Source: Candidatus Desulfovibrio intestinipullorum (GTDB lineage: Bacteria > Desulfobacterota > Desulfovibrionia > Desulfovibrionales > Desulfovibrionaceae). Taken from it: DNA of 64,000 nucleotides. A program made the translations under genes and the position numbers. The stretch's first letter is position 1. The number at the start of each line of letters is the position of its first letter. This document shows, in pieces, positions 34,015-42,179 of this stretch. The notes under the pieces are model-generated. The model was not told the DNA's origin. It made no database searches and saw only the letters and a list, made by a program, of their open reading frames with translations. The stretch spans positions 1-64,000 of the forward strand of contig DXHV01000063.1 in NCBI GenBank assembly GCA_019113165.1, given 5' to 3'.

Positions 34015-34751
34015 GCCAGTTTTCCGATGAACATGTAGCCTGTGCCACGCAGGGTACGGATGAGACGGGGAGAGCGGCTTTCGTCGCGCAGCTTGCCGCG
34101 AAGGCGGCTCACCTGCACGTCTATGCTGCGATCATAGATGTCCTGCCCCTGACCGCACATGTGATCGAGGATGCGTTCGCGTGTCAGTACCATGTTGGGG
34201 TGGCTGAGAAAGAGGTTCAGCAGCCGGAATTCCATGGTGCTCAGGGGCACGATCACCCCGTCCTCGTCTTCCAGGTGCCGCTCAAGGGTGTGCAGATGCC
34301 AGCCCTCGAAGGAGATGATGTGTTCCCTGCTGTCCGTGTGCCCTGATTCGTCTCTGCAGGGCGTTCTTCTGCTTCTGCGCAGGAGAGCCCGTATTCGCGC
34401 CACAAGTTCCCGCGTCTGAAAGGGCTTGGCGATATAGTCGTCTCCTCCCATTTCCAGACCGAGAACACGGTCCACCGTGTCGCCGAGAGCAGAGAGAAAG
34501 ATGATGGGAATGTGCGTATTGGGGTAGCCTGGGGTGCGCACTCTCTTGCACAGGATCAGGCCATCCTCGCCAGGCAGCATGATGTCCAGCAGGATGATGT
34601 CAAAGAGCTCTCCCTTGCGAAAGAGCGCGAACATGTCCTCGCCACTGGCGACAGACACGACGTCCATATGGTAGCATTCGAGACTTCTGGTGGTCAGTTC
34701 CCTGATTGCCGGGTCGTCGTCCACCAGCAGGACACGGATATTCTTGTGCAT
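34011..34751 (-). CDS. OmpR-family response regulator
   Basis: 246 residues. Receiver domain with the acidic pocket at Asp11-13, phospho-acceptor Asp56 in LLDIMLPGEDG and Lys in YIAKPF. A linker of about 25 polar residues leads to a winged-helix DNA-binding domain ending in RTLRGTGYMFIG. It is encoded just before and overlapping its kinase. ATG at 34751 after GGGAGGAGG. Targets are unknown; the neighbouring TonB cluster is one candidate. Confidence 0.94.
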   Translation of the reverse strand: MHKNIRVLLVDDDPAIRELTTRSLECYHMDVVSVASGEDMFALFRKGELFDIILLDIMLPGEDGLILCKRVRTPGYPNTHIPIIFLSALGDTVDRVLGLEMGGDDYIAKPFQTRELVARIRALLRRSRRTPCRDESGHTDSREHIISFEGWHLHTLERHLEDEDGVIVPLSTMEFRLLNLFLSHPNMVLTRERILDHMCGQGQDIYDRSIDVQVSRLRGKLRDESRSPRLIRTLRGTGYMFIGKLA

Positions 34752-35053
34752 GACCTCCTCCCTTCCTGACGGCCAGGGGCCGTTAAGGCCGGCTTTCCGA
34801 ACAGCACGGAAAAGCCGGCTCAGTACAGGAGAAGGCAGGACGGCATCGCGTCACCGGGACAGCAGGGAATGGCGGGAACGGGCAGAGAGCCGTTTCCCCG
34901 GGGACTGGAGCGCCCTGCGCGCTGATGAAGGGGGGCTGGAAGGACAAGGAAAACTCCGGGAGGTGCATTTTTTTGCAACTCCTGGTGAAAATTAGCACAC
35001 ACGTCCCGGAAAAACAAGGAATTGAATTTCGTTTTCCTGTCAGCCCCTCCTCG
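34752..35053. other. 302-bp intergenic region with a strong inverted repeat
   Basis: Between tonB and the response regulator gene. GGCCGGCTTTCCG (about 34790) pairs with CGGAAAAGCCGGCT (to 34821) around a 6-nt loop, with one bulged base. No T-run follows on either strand, so it is not a standard terminator. No gene is seen. Confidence 0.5.
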
Positions 35054-35866
35054 TCAGCTTCGCCGCAGCTGGTATTTGACAGGCACAAGCACGGTAAAGC
35101 CTGCGCCGGTCACTCCCGTATTCAGCCCCTTCAGGCGTTCGGCAAGCCGTGCGCTTTCCAGATCCAGGGATCCTATGCCGCAGTTCTTCGAAACGGTCGC
35201 CTGCTTGACCATGCCATTGGCGGCGATGCGCACGCGCAGCATCACGGTGCCCTGGGCGCCGGCCCGCCTGGCCTGTCTCGGGTAGCGCTTGTTCTTTTCA
35301 ATGGCCTCCATGAGGACGGCAAGAGCCTGCTGGCGGGAGGCGGCCGAGACTTCGACCCGTGCCCCGTCCGCTGCCCCGCCCTTGACACCAGCCTGAGGCT
35401 TGCCCTTTCCTATGGCGACCGACTCGGTCATCATGGAAGGTGTGGTGACAGTCCGGCGAGGCGCCTTCTTCCTTGGCCTGGGTTTGGGGGCGGGCTTGGG
35501 CTTCGGTTTGGGCTCCGGCTTTTTTTCCACCACTTTCGGAGGTTCAGGGGGCGGGCTGACCTTGGGCGGATCCGGCTTCTTTTCAAGCTGCGGAGCGGAA
35601 ATGGGCGAGGAGTCGGCAAGAAGCCTGCGGCGCTCGCTTTCCTCGACCCGTTGCGCGGGATCTTCGGGCGCCTCATAGCGCATGTTGAGCACAAGGGCTC
35701 TGGCCTTTGGCAGGTAGAGCTTGGGCTGTTCGGCAAAAAGGACAAAGGGCACCACGAGGCTTGCGGCCAGAAGTGCCGTGACGCCCCAGGCAATCCGCCT
35801 GCTGGCCTGCCATGCCAGGTGGTCACGAACCTCAACGATCAGAGGGAGCACGCGTACTGATGACAA
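35054..35866 (-). CDS. tonB: TonB energy-transducing protein
   Basis: 270 residues if translated from the TTG at 35866, which has AAGGAGG at 35878-35872; an in-frame GTG at 35881 lacks such a site. One N-terminal membrane helix (WGVTALLAASLVVPFVLF), a Pro-Lys/Glu-rich periplasmic linker (PEPPKVVEKKPEPKPKPKPA), and a C-terminal TonB domain with YPRQARRAGAQGTVMLRVRI. It carries proton-motive energy from ExbB-ExbD to outer-membrane receptors. It overlaps exbD. Confidence 0.92.
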   Translation of the reverse strand: MSSVRVLPLIVEVRDHLAWQASRRIAWGVTALLAASLVVPFVLFAEQPKLYLPKARALVLNMRYEAPEDPAQRVEESERRRLLADSSPISAPQLEKKPDPPKVSPPPEPPKVVEKKPEPKPKPKPAPKPRPRKKAPRRTVTTPSMMTESVAIGKGKPQAGVKGGAADGARVEVSAASRQQALAVLMEAIEKNKRYPRQARRAGAQGTVMLRVRIAANGMVKQATVSKNCGIGSLDLESARLAERLKGLNTGVTGAGFTVLVPVKYQLRRS

Positions 35867-36224
35867 AACGGCCTCCTTCACGCTGTTTCGCTATGTCCAC
35901 CACCTCCACGAAGGACTGGAAGGGCGCTTTCGCGTCCACATGCAGGTCGAGCAGGGCATCCGGCATGCGGGCGAGCAGGGCCACAAGCTCCTCCTTCGCC
36001 ACTTCTTCCTGGTTGTGGTAGAGCCGTCCGTCCTCGCGCACGCTGACAACTATTTCCCGCGGGCGTTCGGAAAGCCGAGCAGCCATTTCGGACTTGGGCA
36101 GGATGATGTCAAGAACAGGCTTGCTGAATGTCGTGGTCATGATGAAGAAGACAAGCAGCATGAAAACGCAGTCAATCAGAGGCGTTATGTCAATGCTGTC
36201 CTCTTCCTCGAAATCATCAAGCAT
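35832..36224 (-). CDS. exbD: ExbD biopolymer transport protein
   Basis: 130 residues. One membrane helix (about 15-33) containing the essential Asp in DITPLIDCVFMLLVFFIM, and a periplasmic domain with VSVREDGRLYHN. It forms the proton channel with ExbB. It overlaps exbB by 8 nt and tonB by about 35 nt, so the three are tightly coupled. Confidence 0.94.
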   Translation of the reverse strand: MLDDFEEEDSIDITPLIDCVFMLLVFFIMTTTFSKPVLDIILPKSEMAARLSERPREIVVSVREDGRLYHNQEEVAKEELVALLARMPDALLDLHVDAKAPFQSFVEVVDIAKQREGGRFVISTRAPSDR

Positions 36225-36864
36225 TGTCGGCCTCCCTGGCGCCCTGCCCGGTACCGCCCGCCTGTGCAGGGCGTTTTTTCACCAGACCCTCGCGGGCCAT
36301 GATGCGCGTCGTGCACTCGACGGTCTGGATGTAGTAGCCTTTGAGGAAGAGCTTGAGATAGTAGTGGAACATCAGCATGGGGATGGCCACGGTCAGCCCC
36401 ATGACAGTCGTAATGAGCGCTTCCCAGATGCCTGCAGCGAGCATGGTGGCGTCGGGTGCGGCGTTGGTGGAAATGACCTTGAAGACGGTCAGCATGCCGA
36501 GCACTGTGCCCAGAAGCCCCAGCAGCGGAGCGACAACGGAAATGAAGCGTATCCAGCTCAAATTGCGGAAGATGCTTTCGAAATTGCGGTGAAAGCGGTA
36601 GCTGACCTCGCTTTTCACGTCCATGGTTGCCGCATTGGGACTTGTCACAATCTCGTGCACGATGGCGAGGACCGGGTTGTCGTGGATTTTGTAGATGGCC
36701 CCGGCCCCGGCCTTTTCCAGACGAAAGTAGTCCAGTCTGAAGCGCTTGCGCACAAGCCTGAGGTAGAAGTAGGTGCGAACAACAAGATAGACGCCCACCA
36801 GGGCCAGGACGATCAGGGCAACGCCTGCCTGTCCTATGGACGCGTATACCGACGCAAGTGTCAT
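36217..36864 (-). CDS. exbB: ExbB (MotA/TolQ/ExbB proton channel)
   Basis: 215 residues with three membrane segments. The family block VVAPLLGLLGTVLGMLTVFK and GIWEALITTVMGLTVAIP are both present. It is the stator of the TonB motor. It starts 78 bp after the small membrane-protein gene of the same uptake cluster. Confidence 0.94.
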   Translation of the reverse strand: MTLASVYASIGQAGVALIVLALVGVYLVVRTYFYLRLVRKRFRLDYFRLEKAGAGAIYKIHDNPVLAIVHEIVTSPNAATMDVKSEVSYRFHRNFESIFRNLSWIRFISVVAPLLGLLGTVLGMLTVFKVISTNAAPDATMLAAGIWEALITTVMGLTVAIPMLMFHYYLKLFLKGYYIQTVECTTRIMAREGLVKKRPAQAGGTGQGAREADNA

Positions 36865-36942
36865 GAAACGAACCTCCCCATTGTGTTCACAAGATGTTCC
36901 ATTATGAGATCATGGTTGCAGATGACTGCCCGTGATGCACGG

Positions 36943-37377
36943 CTAGGCAAAGACAAGCAGGGCAACGGCGGGCACGAAAAGAAGAAGACTCAGGTTTTGA
37001 AGAGCGCGCACATGGCGCTCGCGGGCAAGCCCCAGGAGGAGACAGAGCGCTGCAGCCAGCACGCAGGGCGCAAGAAGGCTCAGCCAGAGCACAAGCCCTT
37101 CGCCTGCTCCGTGCCAGTGCCAGGCAAAGATGTAGGCCGCTCCCAGGGGCAGGCAGACTTCCTTCCACCAGCAGGGGGAATGGGCAGGCTGATCATGGCC
37201 GTCCCCTTCGTCGCCCCCTTCGCCCGTGCGGGCACGGTTTTCCGGGGCAGTGGAGGCCTTTTGCCTGCAGGCGTTCTGATGCCAGGCAAGCTGCAGGCAG
37301 GCCGCGAAGACCAGCAGCACGCAGCCCGCGTCTGCAAGGCCAGCGAGAAGAGTGTCCAGAAAGGAGAGTATGGTCAT
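36943..37377 (-). CDS. Small hydrophobic protein of the TonB uptake cluster
   Basis: 144 residues with four likely membrane helices and a polar central insert (about 38-65, with Glu, Asp and Gly). Its start overlaps the PepSY protein's stop by 4 nt. Size and place match the DUF3325/DUF3649-type small proteins that accompany PiuB-like PepSY proteins in ferric-chelate uptake loci. No catalytic motif. Confidence 0.6.
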   Translation of the reverse strand: MTILSFLDTLLAGLADAGCVLLVFAACLQLAWHQNACRQKASTAPENRARTGEGGDEGDGHDQPAHSPCWWKEVCLPLGAAYIFAWHWHGAGEGLVLWLSLLAPCVLAAALCLLLGLARERHVRALQNLSLLLFVPAVALLVFA

Positions 37378-39209
37378 GCCGTTTGCCTCATATTGCTGTT
37401 CGGCGGAGCAGCCTCTGCCGCCTGTACTGTCTGTACTGCCTGTCCGTCAGGACGCTGTTCCTGCAGGGTGTTCTGTCCCTGCCCGTCTGCCTGCGACCCT
37501 TCGCCCGGGACCTCTCCGGCAGAGGCGTCCCTGGCAGCAAGGGCCGGCTTCAGGCGTGCGAGGCGAGTGCGCAGCGGAACGGAATCCTGTCTTTTGAGGG
37601 AGGGAGGCCGGCGCAGGCGGGCCAGAATCCGTCCGGGCAGCCCTGCATAGAGGGGAAGGGCCTCTTTTCTGATGCGCACCCATTCCCGCCAGGCAAGAAA
37701 GACGGCGAGAAGCGTCGCGCCAAGAAACATGGCAGCCGTGCCAAAGAGCACCGGCAGCCCCTGAAACAGGGCCTGCACAGGACCTGGCGTGGTGCAAAAG
37801 ATCGCCTGCACGCAAAGAAGGGCGGAAGCCATGCCGGCCAGGACAAGCTGTTCAAACCTGGAGACGCGGGCGTCACGAAAGAGCGCATGGACAAGACTTG
37901 CTGTCCAGACGAGGAAGAAGACCGCCATTTCCAGGCCCGGACGGCTGGCCAGATCCGGAGAGAGCAGCCTTGTGGCCAGGAGATGCCCGGCCATGGCCGC
38001 CGGAAGGCCCGCCACCATCCAGGTGGTCACGCCCCTGGCACCCCCGAAGCCGGACTTTCGGGAGGTTTTTTCGTGCAGGACCAGCCCCATGGCCAGGGCG
38101 CCTGCCACGCACAGGGCAGAGAGACACATGAAAAAGCGCGTGACCGGGTCTGCGAAGCGGCCGAGATGCAGGGCGCTTGCCGCATACCAGAGGGTGGCGA
38201 CCACACCGGGTTCCCTGCCGCGTGGCCTGGTCGAGATGTCGCCGCTTTCCATGGAGGCAACGAGACGCTCGCCCGAGGCCCTGCGCCCGAACAGGGTGCC
38301 CCTGGCCTCGCCTGCTTCTATTTCGCTGATCTCGTGCTTGCTGAAGCGGAAGGTGACAAGGCCTGGTCCGCTCTCCCAGCGTTTTTCGGCAACAACAAGG
38401 AGCCGTGCGAGACGCTCGTGCACCCTGTCGCCTGTGGCCTTGTCCGCCGCATAGACCGCACGCGCTTCAAGAGCGTCCGGCGTCTTGCGTATGCCCTTGG
38501 ACTCGACCACAAAGCTGCGCCTGTCTTCCTTGTAGTGGGGGAAGAGGGTGGAAGGGAGAAAGGACTGGGACGCCAGCACAAGCCCGGAGACAATAAAGAG
38601 GACGGCAAAGGGCAGGGTCGCTCCTGCGCCCACGCAATGGCCCTCGTACCACATGCGGGCGCCGCTTTTCTCGAGATGGAACAGCCTGGAGGAAAGGCGA
38701 TCGCGCAGGAAGAAGCCCGAGAGCAGGACAGCCAGCATGCAGAGAGCGCCGAAGGCAACGACGCGGCGTCCGGCAGGACCAAGGCCAAAGAGGTCAACAT
38801 GCAGTCTGTAGAGGAAGTTGCCGCCACAGGTGTCGCGGGCTTCGACAAGGGTGCCTTCCCTGACGTCAAAGCCCCTGAAGACCCAGTGGTGGTGATCGTG
38901 GGCGTCTTCAGGCTCGACCAGGGCAAGAGACGGGACGGGATTGCGCGCCGTGGGCAGGGCGATATGCCACAGCCCTTCGGGATGTCCGAGTTTTTTTGCC
39001 AGTTCGAGACCTGTCTGCGCGGCAAGCAGCCTGTTTTCCTCTGTGGGAGCAAGGGCGGCATGGTGCGTTTCCGGCTGTGCCCAGAAGGTCAGTTCGTGTC
39101 TGTAGAGGGAAATGGCGCCCAGGAGAAAGACAAAGAAGCCGAACCAGCCAAGGATGAGACCGGCCTTTGCGTGCTGTTCGCGCAGGGCCTTGCGGATGGG
39201 AATGTTCAT
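37374..39209 (-). CDS. PepSY-associated membrane protein (PiuB-like)
   Basis: 611 residues. The N-terminal helix GWFGFFVFLLGAISLYRHELTFW, the DVREGTLVEA-NFLYRLHVDLFGLG block and a second PepSY-type periplasmic segment are typical of PiuB-like proteins, thought to reduce ferric-siderophore iron or handle it at the inner membrane. At least six membrane helices. The cytoplasmic C-terminal tail (about 535-611) is Ala/Gln/Pro-rich and unusually long. It overlaps its neighbours by 4 nt on both sides. Confidence 0.85.
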   Translation of the reverse strand: MNIPIRKALREQHAKAGLILGWFGFFVFLLGAISLYRHELTFWAQPETHHAALAPTEENRLLAAQTGLELAKKLGHPEGLWHIALPTARNPVPSLALVEPEDAHDHHHWVFRGFDVREGTLVEARDTCGGNFLYRLHVDLFGLGPAGRRVVAFGALCMLAVLLSGFFLRDRLSSRLFHLEKSGARMWYEGHCVGAGATLPFAVLFIVSGLVLASQSFLPSTLFPHYKEDRRSFVVESKGIRKTPDALEARAVYAADKATGDRVHERLARLLVVAEKRWESGPGLVTFRFSKHEISEIEAGEARGTLFGRRASGERLVASMESGDISTRPRGREPGVVATLWYAASALHLGRFADPVTRFFMCLSALCVAGALAMGLVLHEKTSRKSGFGGARGVTTWMVAGLPAAMAGHLLATRLLSPDLASRPGLEMAVFFLVWTASLVHALFRDARVSRFEQLVLAGMASALLCVQAIFCTTPGPVQALFQGLPVLFGTAAMFLGATLLAVFLAWREWVRIRKEALPLYAGLPGRILARLRRPPSLKRQDSVPLRTRLARLKPALAARDASAGEVPGEGSQADGQGQNTLQEQRPDGQAVQTVQAAEAAPPNSNMRQTA

Positions 39210-39490
39210 GAGCGCCTGCCTCTGCTGTCACGGTGGTCCCTGTTTTCCTCCCCTGCCTGTCCGCTGACCGTAAAAACGAGCAGATGTGCGAAAAGGGACA
39301 GCGGAGCGAAGAGGAGAAAGGCCAGCAAAAAGGCCGCTGCAGTGGCTTCAAAGGGGGATCCTGCCCACACAGAGGCTATGCCTGGTGCCAGAACCCAGAC
39401 AAGAACGAGGCCGAGAGCCATGGAGAGCACGACTCTCAGCCAGGATTTCGTTTCCTTCGAGCTGAAGAGAGAGTTTCTGAGGGTGTTCAT
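39206..39490 (-). CDS. Small membrane protein (DUF3649-like)
   Basis: 94 residues from ATG 39490; an ATG at 39505 is an alternative and neither has a strong ribosome-binding site. Two membrane helices separated by GIASVWAGSPFEA, where the WxGxP-F-xA-xA pattern resembles DUF3649 proteins. Its stop overlaps the PepSY gene start (ATGA). First of the inner-membrane genes after the receptor. Confidence 0.6.
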   Translation of the reverse strand: MNTLRNSLFSSKETKSWLRVVLSMALGLVLVWVLAPGIASVWAGSPFEATAAAFLLAFLLFAPLSLFAHLLVFTVSGQAGEENRDHRDSRGRRS

Positions 39491-39710
39491 CGCTGTCTCG
39501 CGCATGGAGCGGGACCAGTCCGGCAGGGGAAGTGCGGTATACTTCTGGGGAGGCTTCCCCTGCCGGAAAGGCATTTGGGGTGACAATGGTTGCGCACACA
39601 GCCTGTCTTCCGCCTGGTCTGCCTGTCCGGGGCACGGGGGACGGTGCACACGAACGGCACTGGTCAGGGGACGGGCTGCCTGCGGAGTTCTTTCTGTTTG
39701 CGGGAACCGG

Positions 39711-41750
39711 CTAGAATTCCCAGGCCACCTGGAACCAGTACCTGCGACCGTCTTCGGGATAGGTGTAGCTGTCGTCGTTGGAGCGCTTGGCGTTGGTCAC
39801 GTTGTAGACAGCGCCCGAGACCTTGAGGCCATCCACGATTTCGTAGGTGAGGCCGAAGTCAATGGTCACCATGTCCTCGGAGTTGTGCTGCAGGGAGCCG
39901 CCCTGGCCCCAGTTCATGTATTCTTCCTTGCCCCTGTAGGCGAGCTTGGCAAAGGTGCTCAGATTGTCCAGGGGCTTCCAGTCCACGGTGAGGTTGGCCA
40001 TGTGCTCGGGCGTGGCCACAAGGCGCGCACCTTCGGCCGAGGCGTACTTGAAGTCGTAGGGATTGTCCGAGGCATTGTCGATGCGCGAGTAGGTGTAGGT
40101 ATAGTTGGCTGTCGCCGTGAGGCTGGGGGTGAAATCGTAGCTGATGGAGGCTTCTATGCCGCCAAGCCGTGCACCGTTGATGTTGTAGTAGATGCTCAGG
40201 GGATGTTCCGGATTGGCCGGATCCATGATGATTTCGCCGTCCGGTCCCTGGAATCCCCTCGATCCGGTATTGGCTATCTTGTTCTTGTAGAAGGTGTAGA
40301 AGCCGGTCACGTTGGCGCGCAGCTTGTCGTCGTGGTAGTAGAGGCCGAGTTCGTAGTTGGTGCTCAGCTCGGGCTTGAGGTCCGGGTTGCCGCGGGTGAT
40401 GGAACCATTCCTCTGGGGCAGGCCGAAGCTGGGATCGAGCTGGGCTGCCGTGGGCGACTTGTAGCCCATGGCAACGCCGCCCTTGATGGTCCAGTTGGGC
40501 AGGAAGTTCCAGACCGCGTAGCCGCGGGGCGTCCAGTAGCCGCCAAAGTCCTGGTTGTAGGTATAGCGCACGCCGCCAGTCAGGCTGAAATTGTCCACCA
40601 CGAACCATTCGGCCTCGAGGAAGAGAGCCTCTTCCATGGTTTCCACCTTGCCGCCATCGGTGCTTTGACCGGGGCTTGTCAGGGTTGAGTAGTAGCCGTC
40701 CGGATCATTGAGCTTCTGGTAGCGGTGCTGTCCGCCCACGACAAGGTTCACGGGACCAAGTTCCACATTGTACTTGGCGTCCACGGTCCAGTTGGTCAGG
40801 AAGGGGGTGCCGGTGGAGGAGCCAAAGCTCTGCACTTCCTCCAGATAGGTGCCAACCTCGAGCTTGCCCTTGGGCAGTTCGCCGGAATAGTTGAAGCCGT
40901 ATTCCTGGCGATCGTAGAAGCTGTACTTGTTGGCCGATCCTTCTGCCAGGTTCTTGCCGGCGGTCTGGTTCATGATCTGGCGGGCATTCACATAGGAGAA
41001 CATGAATTCCTGGCCGTCTATGGGCGTGAACCACAGCTTGGCCGTGCCGTCCAGCTTGCGGTGGCGCGGCATGCCGTCGATTTCGTCAGCCTCGTCCCTG
41101 GTCATGGCCTTGCCCCAGACCTGTATGCCAAGCTTGTCCTTGATGATGGGACCGGAGACATACAGATCGCCGCCAAACTGATTGCCGCCCGGCTCTTCCC
41201 TGATGGTTGCATCGGTGGTGAAGGAGCCGGACCACTTCTCGCTGTACTTGCGGGTGATGATATTGATGACGCCGCCCAGCGCGTCCGAGCCGTACAGCGT
41301 GGACATGGGGCCGCGCACGACCTCGATGCGGTCAATGGCCGAGACCGGGGGCATCCAGTTGGTCGTCAGGCCACTGTCAATGCCGCCCTTCACAGTAGAC
41401 GACGAGGTGTTCTGACGCCTGCCGTCCACCAGGATAAGCACGTGGTCCGACTGCATGCCGCGTATGGAAATGGAGCCCGTATCGCCGCCTATCATGGCAA
41501 CGCCGGGCACGGAGCGCAGTGCGTCAGCCAGCGAGTTGATCGACTTGTTTTCCATTTCCTGGCGCGTGATGACGCTGATGGTGGCAGGCGCTTCGCGTAT
41601 GTCCTGTTCATAACCGGAAGCCGTGACAACGACATCCGACGTTGTCACGACATCTTCGCCCCGGGCTGCAGATGTGCAGAATGGTGAAAGGACCAGCATC
41701 AGGGCAAGGCAAAAGGCCAGTTTTTTCCTCTGCCTGTGTGTGAGAGCCAT
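39711..41750 (-). CDS. TonB-dependent receptor (siderophore/FepA-CirA type)
   Basis: 679 residues. Signal peptide (to about residue 30), TonB box region DVVVTASGYEQ, plug domain with LADALRSVPGVAMIG, ISIRGMQSDHVLILVDGRRQ and VRGPMSTLYGSDALGGVINI, then a 22-strand barrel ending in a terminal Phe (WFQVAWEF). It imports a large ligand, most likely a ferric siderophore, across the outer membrane. ATG 41750 after AAGGAGG. The open frame upstream to 41891 overlaps regulatory DNA. Lead gene of the uptake cluster. Confidence 0.94.
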   Translation of the reverse strand: MALTHRQRKKLAFCLALMLVLSPFCTSAARGEDVVTTSDVVVTASGYEQDIREAPATISVITRQEMENKSINSLADALRSVPGVAMIGGDTGSISIRGMQSDHVLILVDGRRQNTSSSTVKGGIDSGLTTNWMPPVSAIDRIEVVRGPMSTLYGSDALGGVINIITRKYSEKWSGSFTTDATIREEPGGNQFGGDLYVSGPIIKDKLGIQVWGKAMTRDEADEIDGMPRHRKLDGTAKLWFTPIDGQEFMFSYVNARQIMNQTAGKNLAEGSANKYSFYDRQEYGFNYSGELPKGKLEVGTYLEEVQSFGSSTGTPFLTNWTVDAKYNVELGPVNLVVGGQHRYQKLNDPDGYYSTLTSPGQSTDGGKVETMEEALFLEAEWFVVDNFSLTGGVRYTYNQDFGGYWTPRGYAVWNFLPNWTIKGGVAMGYKSPTAAQLDPSFGLPQRNGSITRGNPDLKPELSTNYELGLYYHDDKLRANVTGFYTFYKNKIANTGSRGFQGPDGEIIMDPANPEHPLSIYYNINGARLGGIEASISYDFTPSLTATANYTYTYSRIDNASDNPYDFKYASAEGARLVATPEHMANLTVDWKPLDNLSTFAKLAYRGKEEYMNWGQGGSLQHNSEDMVTIDFGLTYEIVDGLKVSGAVYNVTNAKRSNDDSYTYPEDGRRYWFQVAWEF

Positions 41751-41883
41751 CAAGTTCCTCCTTGTGCGCAGGGTGTGATAAAAAAGACTTTGAATTTTTA
41801 TTTCGAATCGGGCCAGCATCCGGGTCGACTTCCAAAGCTTCCCAAGCTTCCCATGACCACTGGGGCGCACCATAGAGGACAAA

Positions 41884-41977
41884 TCTTGCACGAGTTTTGC
41901 AAGAGGAAATTTTTTTCCGACAGGATGGTAAGATTTTGAAAATGACTGTCAGTTTCTTTTTTAGATTGTTACAATCT
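41884..41977 (-). promoter_or_regulatory. Cluster of palindromes upstream of the TonB receptor (Fur-like)
   Basis: Three inverted repeats in 94 bp: TCTTGCA/TGCAAGA (41884-41904); a 19-bp near-palindrome GAAAATGAC-T-GTCAGTTTC with one mismatch (41938-41956), like a Fur box; and a perfect 15-bp AGATTGT-T-ACAATCT (41963-41977). They lie in the 429-bp gap (41751-42179) that must hold the receptor promoter. Confidence 0.5.
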
Positions 41978-42116
41978 TGCAAGGTCTGTCTCCCGATCCT
42001 GACGGAGGACACGCTGCATGCCGCCGTCCGGTGCCGCTTTGGGGAGCGCGCCCCGGGACAGGCGTTGTGTTGCCTTCCTGCAAGAAAAGGGGGGCAGCAA
42101 AGATGTACGGATGTGC

Positions 42117-42169
42117 AGGAAAGAAGCGGTTTCCGGCAGGCACGCTGGGCGCGTTCTGCCGGAAACCGC
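42117..42169 (-). terminator. Hairpin terminator after the M16 peptidase gene
   Basis: Perfect 14-bp stem GCGGTTTCCGGCAG / CTGCCGGAAACCGC (42126-42139 / 42156-42169). The minus-strand tail is only moderately T-rich (TTCTTTCC). It lies 10 bp after the stop codon. Confidence 0.65.
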
Positions 42170-42179
42170 GGGACAGGAA

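Noticed and set aside
37383..40688. Very long plus-strand open frame (1101 codons) across the PepSY and receptor genes
   Set aside because: Antisense to two well-supported genes and spans their boundary; its sequence is low in hydrophobic periodicity and matches nothing. GC-rich third positions explain it.
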